Origin: Neomelitea salexigens DSM 19753
GTDB lineage: Bacteria; Pseudomonadota; Gammaproteobacteria; Pseudomonadales; Spongiibacteraceae
Assembly: GCF_000422345.1 (NCBI RefSeq)
Contig: NZ_AULP01000008.1
Span: forward strand, 62,001 to 126,000
Reading direction: 5' to 3'
DNA length: 64,000 nt
Part shown: positions 52,267 through 60,713 of the stretch, piece by piece
How the letters are laid out: each line of letters starts with the position of its first letter
How positions within the stretch are numbered: position 1 is the first letter of the stretch
Notes under the pieces: generated by a model
Seen by the model: the letters and a program-made list of their open reading frames with translations, nothing else
Told to the model about the DNA's origin: nothing
Databases searched by the model: none
Position numbers and translations under genes: made by a program

Positions 52267-52828
52267 ACACATTCGCCTGATCAGCATTGTCGCTGCGGCG
52301 ATGCTCACAGCCTGTAGCAACCTGCCCCCCGCCACCCCTGGAGAGCAGCACTGGCATATGCAGGGCCGAATCGGTCTATGGCAAGGCAGCCAGCAAGAGA
52401 GCAGCCAAATTACCTGGCTACAATGCGGCGACAATTACGCCGAAATACGCCTGACTGGCCCAGTAGGTATCGGCGGCGCCGAAATCATCAGCGAACCCTC
52501 GGGCGCCCGGCTAACCTACAAAGGCGATGTTCGCCGAGCCGCCAGCGCCGAAGCGCTGGCCGCCGATATCGGCTGGCCCGTTCCCGTTTCTGCTTTGCGC
52601 CACTGGCTGCGTGGCCGCGCCGCGCCCAACGCACCACTGGCGGCGCAACTTTCAGCAACCGGGCAACTCAGCTCGCTGGAACAATTTGACTGGCAGATTC
52701 AATTTGCCCGCTACCAGCACGACAGCACCGACGCCCTGCCACAATTGATTGAAGCGAAACGCGGCGATACCCGGCTAAAGCTGATCGTTAAATCATGGCG
52801 CAATGGCAAACAGGAATGCGCACAATGA
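52259..52828 (+). CDS. lolB: LolB, outer-membrane lipoprotein receptor
   Basis: LolB accepts lipoproteins from LolA and inserts them into the outer membrane. The 189 residues have a lipobox LTAC (Cys19), then the half-barrel: [20 protein letters not shown], the [18 protein letters not shown] strands and [14 protein letters not shown]. It overlaps the TPR gene upstream and its stop overlaps the ispE start (ATGA). Confidence 0.95.
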   Translation: MNKHIRLISIVAAAMLTACSNLPPATPGEQHWHMQGRIGLWQGSQQESSQITWLQCGDNYAEIRLTGPVGIGGAEIISEPSGARLTYKGDVRRAASAEALAADIGWPVPVSALRHWLRGRAAPNAPLAAQLSATGQLSSLEQFDWQIQFARYQHDSTDALPQLIEAKRGDTRLKLIVKSWRNGKQECAQ

Positions 52829-53667
52829 ACACTCTCAGCCTGCCTTGCCCGGCCAAAATCAACCTATTCCTGCACATTACCGGCCAGCGCGACGACGGCT
52901 ATCACGAATTACAAACGCTATTCCAACTTCTGGACTACGGCGACACCCTTCACCTGCAGGGGCGCACCGATGACGAACTGCGCTTCCTTACTCCGCTGGC
53001 CGGCGTAAGTGACGACAACAACCTGATCCTCCGCGCAGCGCGCCTGTTGCGAGAGCATGTGCAGCGCCCACTTGGCGCCAATATCGGACTAGACAAGCGC
53101 CTCCCGATGGGTGGAGGCATTGGCGGCGGCAGCTCTGATGCCGCATCAACCCTGCTGGGGCTCAATCACATCTGGCAGTTGGACCTCGGCCTCGACGAGC
53201 TTGCTGAACTAGGCCTGAGCCTCGGCGCCGATGTTCCGGTATTCATCCACGGGCACACCGCCTGGGCCGAAGGCATCGGTGAAAAATTACGCCCGCTGGA
53301 CACCCCCGAATACTGGTATTTAGTGCTGCGACCTGACTGCGAAGTGAGCACTGCAGAAATTTTTTGCCACGAACAATTGACACGCAATGCCTCTCCCATC
53401 AAAATAGCGGCCTTTCTTGAGGGGGCCACCGGAAACAGCTGCCAAAACTTGGTGCGAAAACTGTATCCGGATGTTGATAAAGCCTTGAATTGGCTAGATC
53501 AATTTGCTCCAGCGAAGTTAACCGGCACCGGTTCCTGTGTGTTCGCTAGCTTCGACAGCAAGAGCACTGCGGAAGCAGTTTTGGCACAAAAGCCTGCATC
53601 GACATCGGGCTTTGTTGCGAAGGGTGTTAACCTTTCGCCACTGCACAAAACGCTGTCCACGGTGTAA
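52825..53667 (+). CDS. ispE: 4-diphosphocytidyl-2-C-methyl-D-erythritol kinase IspE
   Basis: IspE is the GHMP kinase of the MEP isoprenoid pathway. The 280 residues show [20 protein letters not shown], the ATP loop [15 protein letters not shown] and [11 protein letters not shown]. The ATG at 52825 overlaps the lolB stop and matches family starts; a longer frame would begin inside lolB. tRNA-Gln begins 8 nt after its stop, so the tRNA is probably processed from the same transcript. Confidence 0.97.
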   Translation: MNTLSLPCPAKINLFLHITGQRDDGYHELQTLFQLLDYGDTLHLQGRTDDELRFLTPLAGVSDDNNLILRAARLLREHVQRPLGANIGLDKRLPMGGGIGGGSSDAASTLLGLNHIWQLDLGLDELAELGLSLGADVPVFIHGHTAWAEGIGEKLRPLDTPEYWYLVLRPDCEVSTAEIFCHEQLTRNASPIKIAAFLEGATGNSCQNLVRKLYPDVDKALNWLDQFAPAKLTGTGSCVFASFDSKSTAEAVLAQKPASTSGFVAKGVNLSPLHKTLSTV

Positions 53668-53675
53668 CGATTTAC

Positions 53676-53750
53676 TGGGGTGTCGCCAAGCGGCAAGGCA
53701 CTGGGTTTTGATCTCAGCATTCGTAGGTTCGAATCCTACCACCCCAGCCA
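53676..53750 (+). tRNA. tRNA-Gln (anticodon TTG)
   Basis: 75 nt with encoded CCA. Acceptor TGGGGTG/CACCCCA, anticodon TTG in GGTTTTGATCTC, T-arm GTAGG-TTCGAAT-CCTAC. The unpaired-type U1-A72 end is typical of bacterial tRNA-Gln. Located between ispE and prs as in Pseudomonas. Confidence 0.97.
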
Positions 53751-53922
53751 TATTACTAGAGCGCCGAAAGTAGTCGGCCCTCTGAAGGGGAACAGGCCGC
53801 ACATCGCCTGATCCGGTAGGTTCGAACCAAGGTTCGATAAGTGCTTGCACTTAGGCATCGCGACGCGATGGCTGAAAGCCTAAGGCCGATAAAGGCCGCA
53901 GCCAATCCTACCACCCCGGCCA
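53732..53922 (+). repeat. tRNA-Gln tail repeat with hairpin spacer (rtT-like), 172-bp period
   Basis: The last 19 nt of tRNA-Gln (AATCCTACCACCCCAGCCA, 53732-53750) recur at 53904-53922 with one change. The 5' half of the T-arm, GTAGGTTCGAA, recurs at 53816-53826. Between them lies an insert of small hairpins: AAGTG/CACTT (53839-53852), CATCGC/GCGATG (53856-53870), GGCT/AGCC (53870-53880) and GGCC/GGCC (53884-53896). The module GAAGGGG, AACAGGCC, GCCTGATCC (53784-53814) precedes the T-arm half and recurs at the tRNA-Met locus. This accounts for most of the 321 bp between the tRNA and prs. No ORF is convincing. Confidence 0.85.
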
Positions 53923-53930
53923 TTTTATAG

Positions 53931-53957
53931 ATTCCCGCCTAAATGGCGGGAATCTTG
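53931..53957 (+). terminator. Intrinsic terminator after the tRNA-Gln repeat
   Basis: ATTCCCGCC (53931-53939), loop TAAAT, GGCGGGAAT (53944-53952), then CTTGTTT. It ends the ispE/tRNA-Gln transcript after the repeated tail. Confidence 0.8.
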
Positions 53958-54071
53958 TTTATGGTTTACGGTTTCGGCGCAAAGCTTCAGTTGTGAGCAA
54001 CACGAAGCTTTGCACTTTTAGTCCGAACCGTCACACCGCGAATCAACCTTCAGCCTCACAGGACATTGACC

Positions 54072-55016
54072 GTGCACAACATGATGGTCTTCACTGGCAA
54101 CGCCAACCCAGACTTGGCCCGCAAAGTTGCCGAACACCTCCGACTGCCCCTAGGCGATGCGACGGTAAGCAAATTCAGCGACGGCGAAGTCTTTGTCGAA
54201 GTTAATGAAAATGTTCGCGGTGCAGATGTATTCCTCCTGCAGCCGACTTGTGCGCCGACCAACGACAACCTAATGGAGTTGGTTGTGATGGCAGATGCCA
54301 TGCGTCGCGCCTCAGCCGGACGCATCACGGCGGTAGTGCCCTATTTCGGTTATGCCCGCCAGGATCGCCGCGTGCGCTCGCAGCGCGTACCCATTTCAGC
54401 GAAAGTCGTTGCAGACATCCTCAGTGGCGTCGGCATTAATCGTGTACTGACCGTCGACCTTCACGCCGAGCAGATTCAGGGCTTCTTCGACGTTCCCGTC
54501 GACAATGTCTATGGCTCGCCGATCCTGCTTGACGATATCAATCGCCAAAACTACCCCGATCAAATTGTCGTGTCCCCGGACATCGGCGGTGTCGTGCGCG
54601 CACGCGCGGTTGCCAAGCAACTGAACGACGCTGACCTGGCCATTATTGATAAGCGCCGTCCTAAAGCGGGTGTCGCCCAGGTGATGCACCTGATCGGCGA
54701 AGTGGAAGGCAAAACCTGCCTGCTGGTCGACGACATGGTCGATACCGCAGGCACACTGTGCAAAGCAGCGGCCGCTCTGAAGGCTCAAGGCGCAGCAAAA
54801 GTTGTCGCATACTGCACACATCCTGTATTATCCGGGCCCGCTGTTGATAACATCAGCGGCTCTGAGCTAGATGAGCTCGTGGTTACTGACACAATTCCAT
54901 TGTCAGACGCCGCCGCCAACTGCCCAAAAATTCGCCAGCTAACCCTGGCAAACCTACTGGCCGAGTCAATCCGACGGGTCAGCAACGAAGAGTCAATCAG
55001 CGCCCTGTTCCGCTAA
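54072..55016 (+). CDS. prs: Ribose-phosphate pyrophosphokinase
   Basis: Prs makes PRPP from ribose 5-phosphate and ATP for nucleotide, histidine and tryptophan synthesis. The 314 residues include [33 protein letters not shown], the [13 protein letters not shown] site and the PRPP loop [13 protein letters not shown]. The GTG at 54072 with AGGAC upstream gives the family start; an ATG at 54081 and a TTG at 54066 are alternatives. A strong terminator follows. Confidence 0.97.
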   Translation: MHNMMVFTGNANPDLARKVAEHLRLPLGDATVSKFSDGEVFVEVNENVRGADVFLLQPTCAPTNDNLMELVVMADAMRRASAGRITAVVPYFGYARQDRRVRSQRVPISAKVVADILSGVGINRVLTVDLHAEQIQGFFDVPVDNVYGSPILLDDINRQNYPDQIVVSPDIGGVVRARAVAKQLNDADLAIIDKRRPKAGVAQVMHLIGEVEGKTCLLVDDMVDTAGTLCKAAAALKAQGAAKVVAYCTHPVLSGPAVDNISGSELDELVVTDTIPLSDAAANCPKIRQLTLANLLAESIRRVSNEESISALFR

Positions 55017-55045
55017 ACCGCGCAACATAACGCTTTCTGACTTTC

Positions 55046-55085
55046 ACCGCCGAACTGGTCGCAAGTTCGGCGGTTTTCGCTTTTT
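55046..55085 (+). terminator. Strong terminator/attenuator between prs and rplY
   Basis: ACCGCCGAACT (55046-55056), 7-nt loop, AGTTCGGCGGT (55064-55074), then TTTTCGCTTTTT. The rplY ribosome site (GAGGAG) lies only a few bases downstream. Confidence 0.85.
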
Positions 55086-55099
55086 ATGAGGAGACATTT

Positions 55100-55747
55100 A
55101 TGTCCAGCGAATTTATTGTAAACGCCAAGGCGCGTACTGATGTAGGGAAAGGTGCGAGCCGCCGCCTACGTCGTTTGGCCGCCGAAGTTCCCGCGATCAT
55201 CTACGGTGGTGACAAAGCCCCGCAAATGATCAGCATCGCCCACAAAGACCTGCTCTGGTTCCTGGAAGACGAGGCATTTTTCAGCTCGGTTCTGACCATG
55301 GACATCGACGGCAGCAAAGAGTCTGTGGTTATTAAAGACCTGCACCGCCACCCAGCCAAACCACAAATCTTGCACGCTGATTTTCTGCGCGTAAGCGCCG
55401 ACACCAAAATCACGCTGCAAGTACCACTGCACTTCATCAACGAAGAAGCCTGCCACGGCGTGAAAATGCAGGGCGGCTCGATCACTCATGCAATGACTGA
55501 AATTGAAGTTCAGTGTCTGCCAAAAGACCTGCCTGAGTTCATCGAAGTCGACATGAAAGACAAAGAAGTCGGCGACATCGTTCACCTTTCCGACCTGGCC
55601 CTTCCCGCAGGTGTTGAAAGCATCGCTCTGGCACTGGGCGAAGATCACGACTCAGCTGTTGCCGTTGTGCAGGCTCCTCGCGGAGGCGCTTCTGACGATG
55701 AAGACGCTGCAGAAGGCGCTGAAGACGAAAGCAGCGAAGAGTCTTAA
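55100..55747 (+). CDS. rplY: 50S ribosomal protein L25/Ctc
   Basis: L25 binds 5S rRNA. This is the long Ctc-type form of 215 residues: an N-terminal L25 domain (FIVNAKARTDVGKGASRRLR, VPAIIYGGDKAPQMISI) and a C-terminal TL5-type beta domain (LQVPLHFINEEACHGVKMQG), ending in an acidic Asp/Glu/Ser tail. It starts directly after a strong terminator, so its expression depends on read-through or on a promoter overlapping that hairpin. Confidence 0.96.
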   Translation: MSSEFIVNAKARTDVGKGASRRLRRLAAEVPAIIYGGDKAPQMISIAHKDLLWFLEDEAFFSSVLTMDIDGSKESVVIKDLHRHPAKPQILHADFLRVSADTKITLQVPLHFINEEACHGVKMQGGSITHAMTEIEVQCLPKDLPEFIEVDMKDKEVGDIVHLSDLALPAGVESIALALGEDHDSAVAVVQAPRGGASDDEDAAEGAEDESSEES

Positions 55748-55770
55748 TCTCGCTCTGAGCAGGCGCCCAC

Positions 55771-56358
55771 GTGACCCGGATCAAACTGATTGTTGGGCTG
55801 GCCAACCCCGGCCAGCAATATCAGCCAACTCGTCACAACGCGGGCGCCTGGTTCGTTACTGAGCTAGCTCGACAACAGGGCTGCTCACTCACGGCCGAAG
55901 CTCGCTTTTTCGGCGACACCGGCCGCTGCTTTATCGATGGACAGGACATTCGCCTGCTCATACCCAGCACCTTTATGAACCGCAGCGGTCAGGCTATCGC
56001 CACCATGGCCGGGTTCTTCAAAATCACCCCCGAAGAAATCCTCATCGCTCACGATGAACTCGATCTGCCTCCTGGCAGCGCGCGCTTTAAATCGGGCGGC
56101 GGTCACGGCGGCCACAACGGCCTACGCGACACTATTAGCAAACTCGGCAACAACAAGAATTTCCATCGCCTGCGTATCGGCATTGGCCACCCCGGCAGCG
56201 CCGACAAAGTGACCGGTTACGTGCTGGGCAAACCCTCATCCGATGAGCGAATCGCCATCGATCACTGCATAGATGAGGCATTACGCAGTTTAGCCCCCGC
56301 CATTCAAGGTGACTGGGCAAAAGCGATGAATCAACTCCACAGCTACAAACAGGGATAA
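55771..56358 (+). CDS. pth: Peptidyl-tRNA hydrolase
   Basis: Pth cleaves peptidyl-tRNA released from stalled ribosomes. The 195 residues have [23 protein letters not shown] trimmed by signature as GLANPG and TRHNAG with catalytic H22, the FMNRSG motif and HDELDLPPG, then [11 protein letters not shown]. The start is GTG 55771, 23 nt after rplY. Confidence 0.97.
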   Translation: MTRIKLIVGLANPGQQYQPTRHNAGAWFVTELARQQGCSLTAEARFFGDTGRCFIDGQDIRLLIPSTFMNRSGQAIATMAGFFKITPEEILIAHDELDLPPGSARFKSGGGHGGHNGLRDTISKLGNNKNFHRLRIGIGHPGSADKVTGYVLGKPSSDERIAIDHCIDEALRSLAPAIQGDWAKAMNQLHSYKQG

Positions 56359-56362
56359 CATC

Positions 56363-57454
56363 ATGGGTTTCAATTGCGGTATCGTCGGCTTGCCTAATGT
56401 GGGCAAATCAACACTGTTCAACGCCCTGACCAAAGCTGGCATCGACGCAGAGAACTTTCCGTTCTGCACCATTGAGCCCAATTCCGGCATCGTCGGCGTT
56501 CCCGACCCACGCCTAAACGTTCTGGCAGAGATTGTCTCGCCAGAGCGCGTGCTTCCCGCAACGATGGAATTTGTCGATATCGCCGGGCTGGTTGCCGGCG
56601 CCTCAAAGGGTGAGGGCCTCGGCAATAAATTCCTCGCCAATATCCGCGAGACCGATGCCATTGCCCACGTGGTTCGCTGCTTCGACAACGACAATGTTAT
56701 CCACGTGGCAAACAAGGTCGACCCCGCCGCAGATATCGACGTGATTAACACCGAGCTCGCCTTGGCCGACCTCGACGCCGTTGAGAAGCAACTACAGAAA
56801 GTCGTTCGCCCTGCCAAAAGCGGCGATAAAGACGCCATTGCCGCCAAGAACCTGCTGGAAAAACTTCAGAGCCACCTGGATGAGGGCAAACCGCTTCGCT
56901 CACTCGAGCTGGACGATGCCGAACGCGCTCGCATGAGCAGCCTCCACCTTCTCACCACCAAGCCGACGATGTATATCGCCAACGTCAACGAGGACGGCTT
57001 TGAAAACAACCCCCACCTCGACACCGTGCGGCGCATTGCTGAAGAAGAAGGCGCTATCGTTGTCCCCATCTGCAATAAACTGGAATCAGAAATTGCCGAG
57101 CTGGACGACGATGAAAAAGGCGAATTCCTCGAAGAGCTCGGCATGGACGAAGCCGGCCTCGACCGTGTCATCCGCGCTGGCTATGAGCTGCTAGGCCTGC
57201 AAACCTACTTTACCGCTGGCGTAAAAGAAGTCCGCGCCTGGACCATCCCGGTAGGCGCCACCGCCCCACAGGCAGCCGGAAAGATCCACACCGATTTCGA
57301 AAAAGGTTTTATCCGCGCCGAAGTCATCGCCTACGATGATTACACCAACTACAAGGGCGAACAGGGCAGCAAAGACGCTGGTAAGTGGCGCCTGGAAGGC
57401 AAAGACTACATCGTCAAGGACGGCGACGTCGTGCATTTCCGGTTTAACGTCTAA
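56363..57454 (+). CDS. ychF: YchF/OLA1-type ATPase
   Basis: YchF is an OBG-family P-loop protein that prefers ATP, binds ribosomes and affects stress resistance. The 363 residues have the G1 loop GLPNVGKST (9-17), G3 [23 protein letters not shown] near 215 where the GTP-specific NKxD would be, and a C-terminal TGS domain. It follows pth by 4 nt and precedes tRNA-Met. Confidence 0.97.
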   Translation: MGFNCGIVGLPNVGKSTLFNALTKAGIDAENFPFCTIEPNSGIVGVPDPRLNVLAEIVSPERVLPATMEFVDIAGLVAGASKGEGLGNKFLANIRETDAIAHVVRCFDNDNVIHVANKVDPAADIDVINTELALADLDAVEKQLQKVVRPAKSGDKDAIAAKNLLEKLQSHLDEGKPLRSLELDDAERARMSSLHLLTTKPTMYIANVNEDGFENNPHLDTVRRIAEEEGAIVVPICNKLESEIAELDDDEKGEFLEELGMDEAGLDRVIRAGYELLGLQTYFTAGVKEVRAWTIPVGATAPQAAGKIHTDFEKGFIRAEVIAYDDYTNYKGEQGSKDAGKWRLEGKDYIVKDGDVVHFRFNV

Positions 57455-57470
57455 GCCCTCTCACTCACGC

Positions 57471-57499
57471 TTGACAAGGCCCGCATAAGTCAGGAAAAT
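57471..57499 (+). promoter_or_regulatory. tRNA-Met promoter with GC-rich discriminator
   Basis: TTGACA (57471-57476), 17-nt spacer, GAAAAT (57494-57499), directly followed by GCGCGCC. A GC-rich discriminator of this kind is characteristic of stringently controlled stable-RNA promoters. Confidence 0.7.
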
Positions 57500-57524
57500 G
57501 CGCGCCTTCTCGACAGAGAACAGT

Positions 57525-57601
57525 GGCAAGGTAGCTCAGTTGGTTAGAGCACAACACTCATAATGTTGGGGTCGGCGGTTCGAATCCGCCCCTTGCTACC
57601 A
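57525..57601 (+). tRNA. tRNA-Met, elongator (anticodon CAT)
   Basis: 77 nt with encoded CCA. Acceptor GGCAAGG/CCTTGCT, D-arm GCTCAGTTGGTTAGAGC, anticodon CAT in ACTCATAAT, variable loop and T-arm GGCGG-TTCGAAT-CCGCC. The anticodon stem and D-arm resemble elongator tRNA-Met rather than the initiator or tRNA-Ile2. Confidence 0.95.
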
Positions 57602-57608
57602 TTATTCT

Positions 57609-57638
57609 AAAAAAACCACCTAAGCGGTGGTTTTTTTT
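57609..57638 (+). terminator. Terminator in tRNA-Met repeat unit 1
   Basis: AAACCACC (57613-57620), 5-nt loop, GGTGGTTT (57626-57633) and five further T. Confidence 0.85.
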
Positions 57639-57791
57639 CGCCTTCAATAAATGTGCCCAAGCTGCCGGGCGGGTGAGAAACGCCGCCGCGGTTCGATGAA
57701 ATGCGCTGCATTTCAGACGGCAACGCCGCCCGAAGGGGCAAAACAGGCCTTAGCCTGTTTTGATCCATCCGCCCCTTGCTACCATTATTCT

Positions 57792-57819
57792 AAAAAACCA
57801 CCCAAGCGGTGGTTTTTTT
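57792..57819 (+). terminator. Terminator in tRNA-Met repeat unit 2
   Basis: AAACCACC (57795-57802), loop CAAGC, GGTGGTTT (57808-57815) and four further T. It is a copy of the terminator in unit 1, with one loop change. Confidence 0.8.
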
Positions 57820-57905
57820 CGCCTTCAATAAATGCGCTCAAGCTGTCAAGCGGGTGAGAAACGCTGCCCAAAGGGACAAACAGCCCGCAGTCTGTTTCCG
57901 TATAT

Positions 57906-58190
57906 CCAGCTTTTCACCTCATTTATAACCGAGCCACCAACTTCAGTTGCTAGTCGCCCCTCTATTTCCCGGTCACCATTGATACCGTATAAGCCCATAT
58001 AGGGTCGGAGAGGCAAAAACTCTATGCTGTTCACAACTTTCCCATACGCGCTAGCAAATAAGCTAATATGCTTTTATTGTTGTGGGCTTACTGAGATAAG
58101 CTAATCAACGACATACGGTTACCCAAGCAGTGCAGCAGTGATACTTCACCAATAAACAGCACTCGATAATAAAGAACAGAGGAAGAGGTT
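57906..58190. other. Gene-free stretch before the Ig-like lipoprotein
   Basis: No convincing ORF, RNA or repeat was seen. The stretch is more AT-rich than its surroundings and has two copies of ATAAGCTAAT (58056-58065 and 58097-58106). GAGGAAGAGG just before 58191 is the ribosome site of the lipoprotein gene. Confidence 0.5.
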
Positions 58191-59927
58191 ATGAAGTTCT
58201 TGTTCCGCGCCAGCCTGCTGGCATGCACCGTAACACTATTTGCAGGTTGCGGAGGTGGAAGTGACGGCGGCCCCAGCCTTGCCCCAGGAGAAAACAACAA
58301 TGCAGGCGGCGGGGGCAGTACCGGAGGTGGCGGAACAGGCACTACTGCAGATCAAATTGTCCGTTTTGGCTCTATATCGAACGGCAACTTTAGCGCAGGC
58401 GTTATCGCCTCAAATAAATCTTCAGTTGAGGCCGGAACCAGCGCAAGCCTATCGGTAACACTGATAGACCAAAATGACAGCCTAGTGACGGATGCCACAG
58501 ACATTCTGTTTTCATCGGCTTGCGCCGGGTCTGGCCTTGCAGAATTCCAGCCGGCTATTGCCTCTAACAACAGCGGCACCGTTACAACAACCTACACCGC
58601 CAGAGGCTGCAGTGGTGACGACAAAATCACCGCCCAAACAAGTATTGATGGGACGAGTTATAGCGCTACCGTCACCATACAAACCATTCCGGCACCTCTG
58701 GGCTCAATTAGTTTTGTATCAGCAAACCCTCAAACCATTGGCATAAAAGGCTCCGGGGCAATTGCTGAGCAGTCAGTTGTCACATTCAAGGTAACGAACA
58801 CAGCTGGCGGGCCAGTTGCAAACCAAGATGTTAGCTTTGAACTCAACAATACAACTGGCGGCATCACGTTAAACGACGGGCAAAATACCACAGCACAAGC
58901 AACCACCGATGCCAACGGTGAGACCTCCGTTACCGTAGCTTCGGGCAGCGTTTCCACCTCAGTCCGCATTACCGCGACAGCGGTTCAGGGCACCAAGACA
59001 TCCAGCTCGCAATCAAGCGCACTAGTAATCACCACCGGCCTACCGGACCAAGATAGCTTTTCACTGGCAGCAACCGTACTCAATATCGAAGGTTGGAATT
59101 ACGACGGCGAGACTACAGAACTGACCATCCGAGCTGCCGACCGCTATAACAACCCCGCGCCAGACAACACGGCTATTGCGTTCCAGGCGGAAGGCGCAGC
59201 AATAGAGGGCAGCTGCGTACTACAAAATGGTGCATGCTCGGTAACACTTACCTCGCAGAACCCGCGCAGCAACCTTAGTGATGGACGCGTGACCGTATTG
59301 GCGACAGCAATAGGCGAGGAATCTTTCAACGATACAACACCCTCCAACGGCCAATTCGATGATGCAGAAACCTTTGCGGATCTAGGAGAAGCCTTCCGCG
59401 ACGATGACGAAGACAATACTTACGATCAAAATACTGAACCCTTCGTTGATTTCAACAACAATGGAAGCCGAGATGGTCCCAGCGGCAAATTCGAGGGGCT
59501 TCTTTGTAATGGCCCCAACAAATGCAACGCAACTCAGACCACAACCACCATTAGAGAAGACTTGGTGATTATACTGTCGGGGTCTAGCTTCAATATAGAC
59601 GGCCCCAGCAGCATCAGCCTCGGAGATGCAACCACAGCGGCCAGCGCCAGCTTCTCGTTTGAGATTTACGACGTCAATGGCCAGGTACCTCCCGCTGGAA
59701 CTACTATCAAAGCGTCAACCGACCAAGGTGAATTGTCTGGAGTAACCTCATATGATGTCCCCTCGACAAACTATAACCAGTTGACCGGTGGAAACTTGCA
59801 ATACGGCTTCACCATTAAACCCGGATCAAAGGCTGGCTCAGGCACATTTACCCTGACTATCGAAACTCCGAAAGGGATCATAAGTCGAGAAGTTGTACCG
59901 GTCACCCAACTTGTCGATAAGCCATAG
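58191..59927 (+). CDS. Ig-like (Big_1-type) lipoprotein with calcium-binding-like segment
   Basis: A 578-residue secreted lipoprotein: signal peptide with lipobox FAGC (Cys20), a Gly-rich flexible linker to about 50, then bacterial Ig-like repeats. Typical invasin/Big_1 strands are visible (SSVEAGTSASLSVTLIDQND, VTFKVTNTAGGPVANQDVSF, ELTIRAADRYNNPAPDNTAI). Between about 395 and 435 is an acidic Asp/Asn stretch (DDDEDNTYDQ, DFNNNGSRDG) resembling EF-hand/dockerin calcium loops. Such proteins sit on the cell surface, and an adhesive or protective role is possible. It is not part of the conserved cluster around it. Confidence 0.8.
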   Translation: MKFLFRASLLACTVTLFAGCGGGSDGGPSLAPGENNNAGGGGSTGGGGTGTTADQIVRFGSISNGNFSAGVIASNKSSVEAGTSASLSVTLIDQNDSLVTDATDILFSSACAGSGLAEFQPAIASNNSGTVTTTYTARGCSGDDKITAQTSIDGTSYSATVTIQTIPAPLGSISFVSANPQTIGIKGSGAIAEQSVVTFKVTNTAGGPVANQDVSFELNNTTGGITLNDGQNTTAQATTDANGETSVTVASGSVSTSVRITATAVQGTKTSSSQSSALVITTGLPDQDSFSLAATVLNIEGWNYDGETTELTIRAADRYNNPAPDNTAIAFQAEGAAIEGSCVLQNGACSVTLTSQNPRSNLSDGRVTVLATAIGEESFNDTTPSNGQFDDAETFADLGEAFRDDDEDNTYDQNTEPFVDFNNNGSRDGPSGKFEGLLCNGPNKCNATQTTTTIREDLVIILSGSSFNIDGPSSISLGDATTAASASFSFEIYDVNGQVPPAGTTIKASTDQGELSGVTSYDVPSTNYNQLTGGNLQYGFTIKPGSKAGSGTFTLTIETPKGIISREVVPVTQLVDKP

Positions 59928-59936
59928 AAATATCAG

Positions 59937-59965
59937 CGGCAGCCTCTGAATTAACGGGGCTGCCG
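59937..59965 (+). terminator. Weak hairpin after the lipoprotein gene
   Basis: CGGCAGCC (59937-59944) and GGCTGCCG (59958-59965) form an 8-bp stem with a 13-nt loop. No T-run follows. Confidence 0.35.
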
Positions 59966-60059
59966 ACTTAACACGGCCGCATCCTGCGGCGCAACACCAT
60001 TCATCTCCCGCCACTCTGCTGTTAATATCACTGCGCCTTAATCATTTACAGAGACCAAC

Positions 60060-60644
60060 ATGCGCCATTCGAATACCAAGCCCGTAATCTTGGCAATACT
60101 ACTTTTTTACCCGCTCTTTTCTTATGCCGACAATCCCCGCCATTACTCGTACCTAGAAGTGGCATTCGCGCATCAAAGTACTGACTGGGGGCCTTACGAA
60201 GAAGAGGAGAACTTCACCTTCCTCGCCAGCGCCGAGGCGTTTGACTATTTCCACGTACACGCCCGCTACAACGATGGTGATACCTATATGCCGCGAGGCG
60301 TTATTCAAGATGGCTGGTGGACCTATGGCATTGGCGCTCACTACTATCTCAATAACAGCACCTCTGTGCTGATCGGTGCTGACCGCCACGAGATGGACTC
60401 CCAGAGCCGCCGACCCAATCAACGCGGCTGGGAATATAAAGTGGGTGTACGCCACGATATCAATGAACGCTGGCGCCTCACCCTGGAAGGCGGCGACCAC
60501 AATATTGTGGTCGATGACGACACCACATTCATTTTTGAAACGCTGTACCACCCTCGCCCGGATGTCGGCTTCTCCTTTCGCGTAAGAGATTACGACAAGC
60601 TCGATCTTAGCTCCTACGAATTTGGCGCTCGCTGGAGCTACTAA
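60060..60644 (+). CDS. Putative outer-membrane beta-barrel protein
   Basis: A 194-residue protein with a signal peptide (cleavage near SYA|DN at about 23). The mature part consists of alternating strands rich in Tyr, Trp and His (HYSYLEVAFAHQSTDWG, WTYGIGAHYYLNNSTSVLIG, WEYKVGVRHDINERWRLTLE), ending in the aromatic residue Tyr (ARWSY), as expected of an outer-membrane barrel. I do not recognise a named family. It follows the Ig-like lipoprotein on the same strand and precedes cmoA. Confidence 0.7.
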   Translation: MRHSNTKPVILAILLFYPLFSYADNPRHYSYLEVAFAHQSTDWGPYEEEENFTFLASAEAFDYFHVHARYNDGDTYMPRGVIQDGWWTYGIGAHYYLNNSTSVLIGADRHEMDSQSRRPNQRGWEYKVGVRHDINERWRLTLEGGDHNIVVDDDTTFIFETLYHPRPDVGFSFRVRDYDKLDLSSYEFGARWSY

Positions 60645-60713
60645 CAGCTATAACAGCGCTGAGCATTTGCTGGGCGCTGTGCTAAAATCGCCATCTTTAT
60701 TCAGCGCCCTCCC

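Larger units (their letters stand above)
57584..57905 (+). repeat. tRNA-Met tail tandem repeat (rtT-like), 183-bp period
   Basis: The 3' end of tRNA-Met (ATCCGCCCCTTGCTACCA, 57584-57601) recurs exactly at 57767-57784. The copies extend through a terminator, CGCCTTCAATAAATG and GGGTGAGAAACG, with few differences over about 105 bp. Unit 1 also has GGTTCGAT (57690-57697), a GAAATGC/GCATTTC hairpin (57698-57714), GAAGGGG, and AAAACAGGC/GCCTGTTTT (57740-57761) ending GATCC before the second tail. Unit 2 lacks about 40 bp between flanking AACGCYGC copies and decays after an AAACAG/CTGTTT stem (57878-57897). Unit length is close to the 178-bp tyrT repeats of E. coli. Confidence 0.88.

Noticed and set aside
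53815-53922. A second, complete tRNA-Gln gene
   Set aside because: Only T-arm and acceptor 3' sequences are present; no D-arm, anticodon arm or acceptor 5' strand can be found.
53750-54071. CRISPR array or integron cassette
   Set aside because: The repeats are few, derived from the tRNA and not regularly spaced; no cas or integrase gene is in the window.
57690-57784. A second tRNA-Met gene or tRNA pseudogene
   Set aside because: Only GGTTCGA and the 3' tail are tRNA-like, and they are separated by hairpins; better described as a tandem repeat unit.
57651-57857. 68-aa frame inside the tRNA-Met repeats
   Set aside because: Runs through a repeated tRNA tail and a terminator; the second repeat unit does not keep the frame.
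57846-58034. 62-aa minus-strand frame
   Set aside because: Overlaps decayed repeat sequence, has no ribosome site and no recognisable likeness.
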